Shown here: positions 45,584-53,109 of the stretch, piece after piece
Numbering within the stretch: the stretch's first letter is position 1
How the letters are laid out: each line of letters starts with the position of its first letter
From: Lachnospiraceae bacterium 10-1
Lineage (GTDB): Bacteria > Bacillota > Clostridia > Lachnospirales > Lachnospiraceae
Direction: 5' to 3'
Assembly: GCA_000403495.2 (NCBI GenBank)
Contig: KE159820.1
Location: forward strand, 62,001-126,000
Length of the DNA: 64,000 nucleotides
Position numbers and translations under genes: made by a program
The notes under the pieces: model-generated
Database searches by the model: none
What the model was told of the DNA's origin: nothing
The model's input: the letters and a program-made list of their open reading frames with translations, nothing else

Positions 45584-46081
45584 ATGTATACAGATCAAAT
45601 TACCCCCCGAATTAATTTTACCCAGCTATTACTTTATGAACGCCCCAAAGCAGCCGCCTGGATCACCGGCAATGCTGCCCATCCTACCCTCAGCGGTCTG
45701 GTAAAGTTCTATCAAACCAACTATGGAGGTGTATTAGTTGAAGCGGAAATCTTTGGACTTCCCAACATTGATACACAGGGTTCCAGCAATTTTTATGCCT
45801 TCCACATTCATGAATTTGGAGACTGTTCCGGTGATTTTCAAAAAGCCGGCGGCCACTATAATCCGCAGGGCTCTATGCATCCGGATCATGCTGGTGATCT
45901 GCCGCCTCTCCTTGGCAATCAGGGCTATGCCTGGGCTTCCTTTTACGACAAACGTTTTACCATCAATGAAATAATAGGAAAATCTGTTATTATACACGAA
46001 AACCGCGATGACTTTACTTCCCAGCCTTCCGGCGATCCGGGACCAATGATCGGATGCGGTGAGATAAGGCGCACTCTGTAG
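45584..46081 (+). CDS. Cu/Zn superoxide dismutase-like protein
   Basis: 165 residues, no signal peptide. All seven metal ligands line up: His74 and His76 (FHIHEFGDC), bridging His91 (GGHYNP), His99, His102 and Asp105 (MHPDHAGDLP), and His139 (IIHEN). Cys81 and Cys158 can form the conserved disulfide. The zinc loop is short. The electrostatic Arg near the C-terminus (NAGxRxxCG in known enzymes) is Met here (GPMIGCGE), so activity may be reduced or different. A cytoplasmic Cu/Zn-SOD in an anaerobe is uncommon. A terminator follows. Confidence 0.88.
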   Translation: MYTDQITPRINFTQLLLYERPKAAAWITGNAAHPTLSGLVKFYQTNYGGVLVEAEIFGLPNIDTQGSSNFYAFHIHEFGDCSGDFQKAGGHYNPQGSMHPDHAGDLPPLLGNQGYAWASFYDKRFTINEIIGKSVIIHENRDDFTSQPSGDPGPMIGCGEIRRTL

Positions 46082-46143
46082 GGCATATCATCTGCCCAAC
46101 AAACTTCACCACGCTTTGCAAGCCATCCTTATATTAAATCACA

Positions 46144-46178
46144 CGTAAAGCCCCGGTCATTGCGATCAGGGCTTTACG
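46144..46178. terminator. terminator between the SOD-like and small unknown gene
   Basis: Perfect 10-bp stem CGTAAAGCCC/GGGCTTTACG with a 15-nt loop, followed on the plus strand by AATTTTATC. It lies between converging genes and mainly serves the SOD-like one. Confidence 0.65.
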
Positions 46179-46194
46179 AATTTTATCAGATAAT

Positions 46195-46410
46195 TCATTT
46201 TCCTTTTTGTTCTCCTGCTTCGACCTCTATTTCTTCCAAATCATAAAGGCGTCCTGTGGCAAAAGGACTTCCCACATCACATCTTCCATGATGATAGGTT
46301 TTCTCTGCTTTTTTCTCCGAAACCTTTTCCGATACCTCCACCTTTATCCGGCTGACTCCTGCCTCTGTCATAGAATCCAGCATTTTAATTACTTCATCCA
46401 AACGATCCAT
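46195..46410 (-). CDS. small conserved-looking protein of unknown function
   Basis: 71 residues. A helical N-terminus (MDRLDEVIKMLDSMTEAGVS) is followed by a charged strand (KVEVSEKVSEKKAEKT), then a distinctive YHHGRCDVGSPFATG segment with His, His and Cys that could bind metal, and an acidic end. No family recognised. It is about 50 nt downstream of the purH-like gene in the same direction, so probably in the ZTP-riboswitch operon. Low complexity is absent and codon use resembles its neighbours. Confidence 0.55.
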   Translation of the reverse strand: MDRLDEVIKMLDSMTEAGVSRIKVEVSEKVSEKKAEKTYHHGRCDVGSPFATGRLYDLEEIEVEAGEQKGK

Positions 46411-46462
46411 TAAGCTGCCTCCCGGTCTTTCTCATAATGCCCCAAATGTATTCCTGTCCGGA

Positions 46463-47641
46463 TTAATGATGGAACAGTCTGATACCGGTAAATGCCATTA
46501 CCATATCATACTTATCGCAGCATTCAATTACCAGATCATCCCTGACAGAGCCGCCGGGCTGCGCAATATACTTTACGCCGCTTTTATTAGCTCTTTCAAT
46601 ATTATCGGAAAATGGAAAAAATGCATCTGAGCCCAAGGTCACATCCGTATTTCCATCAAGCCATGCCCGCTTTTCTTCTCTTGTAAAAACAGGCGGTTTT
46701 ACCTTAAAGCGTTTCTGCCATTCTCCTTCACGCAGCACATCCTCATACTCATCACCAATATATACGTCAATAGTGTTGTCTCTGTCCGCACGTCCTAAAG
46801 AATCTACAAACTCTAAATCAAGTACCTGAGGTGCCTGACGTAAGTACCAGTTATCGGCCTTCTGTCCTGCAAGCCTGGTACAATGAACTCTTGACTGCTG
46901 TCCTGCCCCTATGCCGATAGCCTGTCCTCCTTTTACATAGCAAACAGAGTTTGACTGGGTATATTTCAGCGTTATTAATGAAATCTTCATGTCAATTACT
47001 GCCTCTTCCGGTAAGTCCTTATTTTTCGTTACAATGTTGGAAAGCAGATCTCCGTTAATATCCAGCTCATTTCTACCCTGTTCAAAAGTAATGCCATACA
47101 CCTGCTTTCTTTCAATTTGCGCAGGCACATAAGAAGAATCCATCTGGATAATATTATAACCGCCTTTTTTCTTGGCCATTAAAAGCTCCATCGCCTCATC
47201 CGTGTACCCCGGTGCAATTACCCCATCGGAGACCTCTCTCTTAATCAGCCTTGCGGTATCTCCATCACACACATCAGACAGGGCGATAAAATCACCAAAA
47301 GATGACATTCTGTCTGCGCCTCTTGCCCTTGCATAAGCACATGCAAGAGGAGATAATTCCCCTAAATCATCCACCCAGTAAATCTTTGCAAGTGTATCCG
47401 TAAGAGGAAGGCCAACTGCCGCACCTGCCGGAGAAACATGCTTAAAGGAAGCTGCTGCCGGAAGCCCGGTTGCTTCTTTTAATTCCTTTACTAACTGCCA
47501 TCCATTAAATGCATCTAAAAAATTAATATATCCGGGCTTGCCGTTTAAAACCGTAACCGGAAGATTACTTCCATCTTCCATAAAAATCCTGGAAGGTTTT
47601 TGATTGGGGTTACATCCATACTTCAATTGAATTTCGTTCAT
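46463..47641 (-). CDS. purH: AICAR formyltransferase, stand-alone (PurH C-terminal domain type)
   Basis: About 392 residues, only the transformylase domain of PurH, adding the formyl group to AICAR in purine synthesis. The catalytic Lys-His is in ASFKHVSPAGAAVG; AYARARGADRMSSFGDF, SNVVTKNKDLPE and IGIGAGQQSRVHCTRLAG follow. Several of these stretches match the animal ATIC protein, as I recall it, much better than ordinary bacterial PurH. The cyclohydrolase domain is missing and is supplied by the PurO-type gene 35 nt upstream. Start: ATG with GGAG at about 6 nt, four codons inside the frame. Confidence 0.9.
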   Translation of the reverse strand: MNEIQLKYGCNPNQKPSRIFMEDGSNLPVTVLNGKPGYINFLDAFNGWQLVKELKEATGLPAAASFKHVSPAGAAVGLPLTDTLAKIYWVDDLGELSPLACAYARARGADRMSSFGDFIALSDVCDGDTARLIKREVSDGVIAPGYTDEAMELLMAKKKGGYNIIQMDSSYVPAQIERKQVYGITFEQGRNELDINGDLLSNIVTKNKDLPEEAVIDMKISLITLKYTQSNSVCYVKGGQAIGIGAGQQSRVHCTRLAGQKADNWYLRQAPQVLDLEFVDSLGRADRDNTIDVYIGDEYEDVLREGEWQKRFKVKPPVFTREEKRAWLDGNTDVTLGSDAFFPFSDNIERANKSGVKYIAQPGGSVRDDLVIECCDKYDMVMAFTGIRLFHH

Positions 47642-47676
47642 ACTCTTCTCCATTTCTAATCTGTTTACACTGTTAA

Positions 47677-48390
47677 TTACTGATTCTTGTTCATAATCCG
47701 GGTTTCATACTGCCCTGTTGCAATATCAATATATCTTACAAACAAAGAAACCTTATTTTCTTCATTTAAGCTATTCCAGATCATATCTGTAAATTCTTCA
47801 ATGTCATCTGAAATTCCTACCAGTTTCGGTTCTCCCTCAAAGCTGGGAAGGGGATTTCCATCATGCATATAAGTATGAATAAAATGTCCTTCTCCCGCCA
47901 CAGGATTTTCATAAGTATATGTATATCTATTGCATGCATCAGGATTTCCATTATTGCTTTTTAAGATAGACATAAAATAATCATATTTTCCACCTTCCAG
48001 CTGCATCATACCGGAAATGCGGGGTGTAAAGTTGGGGGCATCCGGCTCAAATTCCCTGCATCTTAAAGACTGTTCAAAGGTAATCCCCGCCTTCATTCCA
48101 TCATAAACCGTATCTGTCTGATCTCCGTTTGTTACAATGGTTTTATTATTTAGCACCCTTACCGGCGCATATATAATCAGACTGGGATCTTCCAGTTTAG
48201 AAGGATCAAAAGCTTCCGTTCTGATTCCCTCTCCTTCCACTGCAAAAATCCGATTGCGGCTGTTTCCGCTTCTTCCCATAATAAAATAGGCTGTTACCGC
48301 TTTCTTTCCATCCGGTGACTTTCCCATTACAATGCCTCTTCCCGGGTACGCATTTTCCTTTAATTCCTGTGCAAGTGACAACATCTTCAT
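47677..48390 (-). CDS. IMP cyclohydrolase, PurO type
   Basis: 237 residues, resembling the archaeal PurO family (IMP_cyclohyd): AYPGRGIVMGKSPDGK at the N-terminus, FIMGRSGNSRNRIF, then GITFEQSLRCREFEPDAPNF and ISGMM. It closes the ring of FAICAR to give IMP. This replaces the N-terminal half of bifunctional PurH and is followed by the separate transformylase, so the pair performs the last two steps of IMP synthesis. GGAGG is 8 nt before the ATG. It lies behind a ZTP riboswitch and terminator, which fits control by the pathway intermediate ZMP/ZTP. Confidence 0.9.
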   Translation of the reverse strand: MKMLSLAQELKENAYPGRGIVMGKSPDGKKAVTAYFIMGRSGNSRNRIFAVEGEGIRTEAFDPSKLEDPSLIIYAPVRVLNNKTIVTNGDQTDTVYDGMKAGITFEQSLRCREFEPDAPNFTPRISGMMQLEGGKYDYFMSILKSNNGNPDACNRYTYTYENPVAGEGHFIHTYMHDGNPLPSFEGEPKLVGISDDIEEFTDMIWNSLNEENKVSLFVRYIDIATGQYETRIMNKNQ

Positions 48391-48421
48391 TCCTCATTCC
48401 TCCATAATTTAGATTTTATTT

Positions 48422-48483
48422 ACGCTCCGCAGTCATCTTTATGTTAAACAACGTCTTCCATGCTCCGCATGTCATCCTTATGT
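48422..48483 (-). repeat. imperfect direct repeat in the purO leader
   Basis: Two units of about 23-24 nt (48422-48444 and 48460-48483), sharing GCTCCGCA, GTCATC and TTATGT in the same order, lie between the riboswitch terminator and the ribosome-binding site. Each could fold or bind a factor; no function is known. Confidence 0.5.
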
Positions 48484-48484
48484 C

Positions 48485-48525
48485 AAAAACCGCCTGGGCG
48501 CACCTTTACCATGCTGCCCAGACGG
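48485..48525 (-). terminator. riboswitch-controlled intrinsic terminator
   Basis: Minus-strand stem CCGTCTGGGC/GCCCAGGCGG (one G-U pair) followed by TTTTTG. The 5' arm is the conserved CUGGGC part of the ZTP aptamer, so ligand binding and terminator formation exclude each other, giving an ON switch. Confidence 0.9.
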
Positions 48526-48608
48526 TCGGCTTATTATTTTATAATACACTCCCTGTAGGTTCTCCTACACAGGCTCATGCCCGTTTTCCGTCAGTCGCGT
48601 ATCTGCCT
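48511..48608 (-). ncRNA. ZTP/ZMP riboswitch (pfl motif)
   Basis: The minus strand shows the pfl motif parts in order: CGCGACTGACGG as the J1/2 segment, a GGGCATGAGCC region, a hairpin GTAGGAGAACCTAC, CAGGGAGTGTAT closing the first helix with ATACGCGAC, a linker, and GCCGACCGTCTGGGCA forming the pseudoknot with the conserved CUGGGC. The 3' part overlaps an intrinsic terminator. It precedes purO and the AICAR transformylase, which consume ZMP. That is the classic target of this riboswitch class. Confidence 0.93.
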
Positions 48609-48610
48609 AT

Positions 48611-48639
48611 ATAATAAAGGAAGTTTCAATAAATTGCAA
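48611..48639 (-). promoter_or_regulatory. promoter of the riboswitch-purine operon
   Basis: Minus-strand TTGCAA, 17-nt spacer, TATTAT; the start point falls just before the aptamer. Confidence 0.65.
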
Positions 48640-48682
48640 GGCTATAGCAAGCGAAATTTCTAATGTCGTTAACTATAAAATA

Positions 48683-49429
48683 TTATGCTCTGCATGCACC
48701 GTCTACAGATAAAATTTCACCTGTCACATACCCTGCAAGGTCACTGGCCAGATAGAGGAATGCGTTTGCAACTTCCTCCGGTTCTCCCGGCCTTCCGAAC
48801 GGAATTTTAGCAGAAATTGCATCTACCATCTGCTGTGGAAGCGCTGCCACCATATCTGTCTTGGTCACCCCCGGTGCAACTGCATTTACTCTGATCTTAT
48901 CCTTACCCAGTTCTCTTGCTAAAGAGATTGTCATTCCATTAACTGCCCACTTACTTGTAGGATATCCAACACCCGCCGGCTGACCGGAAATACTTACCAT
49001 AGAGCTTGTGTTAATAATACAGCCACCGCCCTGTTCCTTCATAATCCTGGCCGCCGGAAGAATCGCATAAAATAATGCGTTTACATTTAAGCTGATGGCC
49101 TTGTCAAATTCTTCCGGTGTATAGTTGTAAAGTGGTGTATTTTGAGAAATTCCAGCGTTATTAACTAAAATATCAATTTTTCCAAATTTCTCCTTAACTG
49201 CAAGAATTGCTTTTTCAACTTCTGACGCATCTGTCAGTTTTGGGAACATTCCGTCCACTTCCCACTGACTGTTTTCTTCTTTCAATTTTTCAAGTGCCTT
49301 ATCCACCGTTTCCTGTCTGGAACCAAACAAAACAACCTTTGCACCATTTGCAAGATACTTGCGCACAATCTCAAATCCGATTCCTCTTGTTCCGCCTGTT
49401 ACAATTGCTACTTTTCCCTCTAATAACAT
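48683..49429 (-). CDS. SDR family NAD(P)-dependent oxidoreductase
   Basis: Classical short-chain dehydrogenase, 248 residues. TGGTRGIGFEIVRK binds the cofactor, NNAGISQN is the stabilising motif, and INTSSMVSI with YPTSK supplies the catalytic Ser-Tyr-Lys. The C-terminus has the usual DGACRA end. The overall pattern resembles FabG and the clostridial hydroxysteroid/BaiA-type enzymes, but the substrate cannot be assigned. It is downstream of a ROK regulator that reads in the same direction, with a TATAAT-type -10 in the 51-nt gap, so it may be separately transcribed. Confidence 0.88.
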   Translation of the reverse strand: MLLEGKVAIVTGGTRGIGFEIVRKYLANGAKVVLFGSRQETVDKALEKLKEENSQWEVDGMFPKLTDASEVEKAILAVKEKFGKIDILVNNAGISQNTPLYNYTPEEFDKAISLNVNALFYAILPAARIMKEQGGGCIINTSSMVSISGQPAGVGYPTSKWAVNGMTISLARELGKDKIRVNAVAPGVTKTDMVAALPQQMVDAISAKIPFGRPGEPEEVANAFLYLASDLAGYVTGEILSVDGACRA

Positions 49430-49480
49430 AAGTAAACACCACCCTTTTCTTTTTTTATATTATAGCACCCAATCGGGACA

Positions 49481-50629
49481 CTAGATACTTTTATTTGGCA
49501 AAAATGCCGATTCAATATAATAGTCTATAAACTTCATTGCAATACCTGCAGCTGATGCTTCCTGTTTCACCTGACAGCCTTTCAGATATGTAACATCCTG
49601 GTCAAACATGCTGTAATTTAAAACCCGTTTTCTCAGATCACCCATATATTTTTCTATAAAACCTCCTACATATCCTCCTAAAATAACATCACTGTCAAAA
49701 ATATTTCTAAGGTTATTGACTGTTAATGCAAGATCCTCTAAATATTCATCCCAGATATGTAAAAACTTTTTATTTTTTTCATCCAACTCTTGAAAAAATC
49801 TTGTCAGATTGCCGCCTGCCGCATCGCTAAGCAGCTTTGCCGAACAGTACGCATCCACACACCCAACCCGCCCACAGTAACAATGCCTGCCATTTATTTT
49901 TAAAAGCATGTGTCCAAATTCTGCGCTCCGGTATGCATTGCCCTCATAAATTCTTCCATTTAAGAATATCGCTCCTCCTACTGTATTACTAAGAGATAAA
50001 TACACGGCATCCTTACTAGTGTTGCGCATTTCCGCCCATGCTGCGCTATTTGCATCATTTTCGTACAAAACAGGAAATGAAAACATCTGACTTATATTTT
50101 TCAAGCTGACATTCTCCACCTGTAATGCATGAGAACGCACAAGTATCTCTTTTTCCCTGTCAATAATCCCAGGAAAAGAAATTCCTATGCCGAAAATCTG
50201 CTGCCTGTTTTGTACACAGGAATCAGCCAGAAAATCATCCATTTTTTTTACCAGATTTTCGAAATATTCCAATGTATTTTGAAATTTCATCCTTAAGCGT
50301 ATTTTTTCAGTCACTTCTCCGCGCAGATTCACGACAACCATACCAATATGATTTGCTGTTATGTCGATTCCTGCTGAATATCCCAGGCTGCCAGAAAGCG
50401 TCAGCTTTTTGGCTCTCCTCCCCCCGGTGGATTCAAAAGCTCCTACTTCCTCAATAACACCTTCTGTGATTAGCTCTTTTGTCATTGCCAGCACTGTAGG
50501 CATGCTAAGTGACAGCCCTTTTGCTATTTCATTTCTGGATACTTCTTTTTCTTTTGAGATATACTTTAAGATCCTCTGCCGGCTGCCCAAATCGGCCTTT
50601 TTCTCCTGATTTTTCATTCCTGCATCCAT
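49481..50629 (-). CDS. ROK family transcriptional repressor
   Basis: 382 residues. An N-terminal winged helix (EVSRNEIAKGLSLSMPTVLAMTKEL) precedes a sugar-kinase-like ROK domain with the ATP/sugar-fold motif GIGISFPGIID, and the zinc site HCYCGRVGCVDAYCS. ROK repressors release DNA on binding a sugar or sugar phosphate. It is transcribed divergently from a paralogous ROK gene across a 164-nt region. Either the SDR downstream or the sulfatase cluster beyond could be its target; the ligand is unknown. Confidence 0.92.
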   Translation of the reverse strand: MDAGMKNQEKKADLGSRQRILKYISKEKEVSRNEIAKGLSLSMPTVLAMTKELITEGVIEEVGAFESTGGRRAKKLTLSGSLGYSAGIDITANHIGMVVVNLRGEVTEKIRLRMKFQNTLEYFENLVKKMDDFLADSCVQNRQQIFGIGISFPGIIDREKEILVRSHALQVENVSLKNISQMFSFPVLYENDANSAAWAEMRNTSKDAVYLSLSNTVGGAIFLNGRIYEGNAYRSAEFGHMLLKINGRHCYCGRVGCVDAYCSAKLLSDAAGGNLTRFFQELDEKNKKFLHIWDEYLEDLALTVNNLRNIFDSDVILGGYVGGFIEKYMGDLRKRVLNYSMFDQDVTYLKGCQVKQEASAAGIAMKFIDYYIESAFLPNKSI

Positions 50630-50647
50630 TTCCCTTCTCTGTATTTA

Positions 50648-50676
50648 ATGTTACATGAAATATCCTTTTTTTTCAA
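50648..50676 (-). promoter_or_regulatory. promoter of the minus-strand ROK gene
   Basis: Minus-strand TTGAAA, 17-nt spacer, TAACAT, within the divergent ROK-ROK intergenic region. Confidence 0.5.
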
Positions 50677-50698
50677 TGAATTCTTTTGACTTACTGCC

Positions 50699-50727
50699 TT
50701 GAGTTTCCCCTCTGTTTTTGTTACAAT
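50699..50727 (+). promoter_or_regulatory. promoter of the plus-strand ROK gene
   Basis: Plus-strand TTGAGT, 17-nt spacer, TACAAT. The two ROK promoters are back to back about 20 nt apart, so one bound repressor could affect both. Confidence 0.55.
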
Positions 50728-50793
50728 AAGCATGTATTTTCATTGATTTTGAGTCCAAAAAAAGGGCCAAGTGAGAAAGGCACGGGTATAAAA

Positions 50794-51903
50794 ATGACAA
50801 ATTCCGAACTTAAAAAATATAACCGCAGCCAAGTCTATCAAATCATTTACGAACACCGTACCATTGCAAAATCTTCTATCACCTCAGAACTTCATTTAAG
50901 TTTCCCTACCATTTCCCAGCTTATTACAGAGCTTGAGGAAAACGGTCTGGTCACTAAAAATGGTTTTTTCGAATCAACAGGAGGACGCAAGCCCATTGTT
51001 TTCTCCTGTATCAGTGATGCGCGGATTGCTCTCGGAATTGAATTAATTAAAGAGCACTTCCAAATTACAGCAATTGATTTATATGGCGAAATATTATATG
51101 AAGAAGTTTATCATATTCCTTTTGAAAATAAAGAATCTTTCTTTCAACAGTTTGGTAAAATTGTAGGGCAGTTTATCATCAGCCATAACATTCCCGCCGA
51201 AAAGATCTTAGGCATTGGAATCGCTTTGCAGGGTTTGGTTTCTTTTGATAAAACAGCAATTACATATGGAGCTATTCTAAAAAATAACGATCTGACAATT
51301 GACCGGTTTAAAAAATATCTAGATTATCCTATCATGTTGATTCACGATTCTGAAGCTGCTGCTACAGATACGCTTTGGAACTTCAGCAATATTAAAGATG
51401 CTTTATTTCTTTCCCTTAGCCGAAATATTGGCGGTGCATTGATTATTAACCGGCAGATACACTGGGGTGCTTTTTATCCCAGCGGCCTGTTTGAACATAT
51501 GACTCTCATTCCCAATGGCGCTGCCTGTTATTGTGGAAAAAAGGGCTGCCTTGAAGCCTACTGTTCCGTTAAGAATCTTTTGGAAGGACTGTCTCCTACA
51601 CTTGATCTTTTTTTTGCGCACCTGCGGGAAGGTGAACAGCTTCACCAAATCCGCTGGAACCAATTTCTGCTTAATTTATCTATTGCCATTGACAATTTGC
51701 AGATGGCTCTAAATTGCGATGTGATCTTAGGCGGCCATCTGGCACCATACTTAAATCAGGAAGATTTAAATACCCTTATTTTGCTTGTCACAAAAGACTC
51801 AGCATTTAACCAGGGACGTCCTGCCATTCATTTGTCCAAAAAATCCTGCATTGCACGCGGCGCTGCTCTTTACCAGATCAGGCAGTTTATTGATTCTGTT
51901 TAA
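50794..51903 (+). CDS. ROK family transcriptional repressor, divergent paralogue
   Basis: 369 residues from the ATG of MTNSELKKYNRSQVYQ. The HTH reads AKSSITSELHLSFPTISQLITEL; the ROK fold has LGIGIALQGLVSF and the zinc motif ACYCGKKGCLEAYCS. It resembles the neighbouring ROK protein throughout, suggesting an old local duplication. The frame is open 36 codons further upstream, but the chosen ATG starts the conserved HTH region; its ribosome-binding site is weak (AAAGG, somewhat distant). Its last 17 nt overlap the convergent maturase gene. Likely regulator of the sulfatase locus, by position. Confidence 0.9.
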   Translation: MTNSELKKYNRSQVYQIIYEHRTIAKSSITSELHLSFPTISQLITELEENGLVTKNGFFESTGGRKPIVFSCISDARIALGIELIKEHFQITAIDLYGEILYEEVYHIPFENKESFFQQFGKIVGQFIISHNIPAEKILGIGIALQGLVSFDKTAITYGAILKNNDLTIDRFKKYLDYPIMLIHDSEAAATDTLWNFSNIKDALFLSLSRNIGGALIINRQIHWGAFYPSGLFEHMTLIPNGAACYCGKKGCLEAYCSVKNLLEGLSPTLDLFFAHLREGEQLHQIRWNQFLLNLSIAIDNLQMALNCDVILGGHLAPYLNQEDLNTLILLVTKDSAFNQGRPAIHLSKKSCIARGAALYQIRQFIDSV

Positions 51904-53008
51904 CAGATTCAGCAACCATTTTTAACTTATTCAGGCATTGATCAAAAAACATTTGATAGCCCGCACAAAAATAATTTTCATACATATCTGTGCCTTTTAT
52001 GACATCTCTATTGCGCTGGCACCCTGCCCTGCATATTTTAAAGTATTTGCAGTTTTTACAGGCATCGGAAATTTTAAGAGAGCGCTGGACAAATCCAGTC
52101 TCTTCCCGCTTTTTATCCAAATCTGCCAGTCTATTTGCATTTAAATTCCCCAGCTTATACTCATCTATCATGTAAAAGTCACATGGATACGCACTTCCAT
52201 CCGCCTCCACTACCGTTTGTATTCCACAAACGCCCCGCTGATCACAGGCTTCTGGATAATACCCTAAAAGAATTCCTACATAATTTTCGAATTGACGTAT
52301 ATAAGGCTGTCTTCCCTTCTTCCAGTCCTCAAACCACAATTCAAACAGTGTAATGAGAAATTCTCCATACTGATCCGGAGTAAGCCCGTAAGAATGATTT
52401 CCATGTCCCTCTCCTAAAGGATCAATACAGGCAATATACTGCTGATACCTCCATCCTTTTCCTGCATAACTATAATAAATTTTTCTGATATTTTTAACTA
52501 CTTCTCCTGTAACTACCGTTAAAATATTAAAGGAAACTCCATATTTATCCAGCAGCTTTATATTTTCTGAAATCTCATTAAAAGTCCCTTGCCCGTCAGC
52601 CTTATGTCGATACCTGTCATGGATGTCTAAAGTACCGTCCACTGAAACTCCAACAAGAAATTGATTTTCCCTGAAAAATTGGCACCATTTCTCATCTATC
52701 AAAGAGCCATTTGTTTGAAATGCATTTATCACTTCAACATTGTTTTTATTATATTGCTTTTGAAGAGCAATAGCCCTGCGGAAAAAATCGATTCCCCGCA
52801 AAGAAGGCTCTCCTCCCTGAAATGCATATGTGATAGATCCTTCTGCATGAAGAATTGTTTTTCGAATAACATTTTTCAATGTATTCTCTGTCATAAACCC
52901 ATAATTCTGCTGCAACCGTTTCTTTGATTCATCACAATAAAAACAATAATCGCATTTCATATTACATAAACCGGAAGCCGGTTTGATCAATACACTTAAG
53001 GGAGGCAT
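51887..53008 (-). CDS. anaerobic sulfatase-maturating radical SAM enzyme
   Basis: 373 residues. The radical SAM cluster ligands are Cys15, Cys19 and Cys22 in SGLCNMKCDYCFYCDES. The C-terminal SPASM region has two more clusters, with cysteines in CDQRGVCGIQTVVEADGSAYPC and in DACKNCKYFKICRAGC. This is the anSME/AtsB class that oxidises the active-site Cys or Ser of sulfatases to formylglycine without oxygen. Its client is almost certainly the Cys-type sulfatase encoded 100 nt upstream. A terminator hairpin lies between them, so its expression may depend on read-through. Confidence 0.95.
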   Translation of the reverse strand: MPPLSVLIKPASGLCNMKCDYCFYCDESKKRLQQNYGFMTENTLKNVIRKTILHAEGSITYAFQGGEPSLRGIDFFRRAIALQKQYNKNNVEVINAFQTNGSLIDEKWCQFFRENQFLVGVSVDGTLDIHDRYRHKADGQGTFNEISENIKLLDKYGVSFNILTVVTGEVVKNIRKIYYSYAGKGWRYQQYIACIDPLGEGHGNHSYGLTPDQYGEFLITLFELWFEDWKKGRQPYIRQFENYVGILLGYYPEACDQRGVCGIQTVVEADGSAYPCDFYMIDEYKLGNLNANRLADLDKKREETGFVQRSLKISDACKNCKYFKICRAGCQRNRDVIKGTDMYENYFCAGYQMFFDQCLNKLKMVAESVKQNQ

Positions 53009-53046
53009 CTTTTCATCTCCTTTGCAAAATTACTTTCTTCATTATA

Positions 53047-53082
53047 AAACAGACTGCAGTATGGTGAATCCACAGTCTGTTT
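53047..53082 (-). terminator. terminator between sulfatase and maturase genes
   Basis: Perfect 10-bp stem AAACAGACTG/CAGTCTGTTT with a 16-nt loop, followed by TTTTATAA on the minus strand. It probably sets a lower maturase-to-sulfatase ratio. Confidence 0.7.
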
Positions 53083-53109
53083 CTTTTACAATATAATTGT
53101 CCATTACGA

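Noticed and set aside
48683-49429. Assignment of the SDR as a bile-acid (BaiA) or hydroxysteroid dehydrogenase
   Set aside because: Only general SDR motifs are shared. No other bai gene is present, so the specific claim is not supported.
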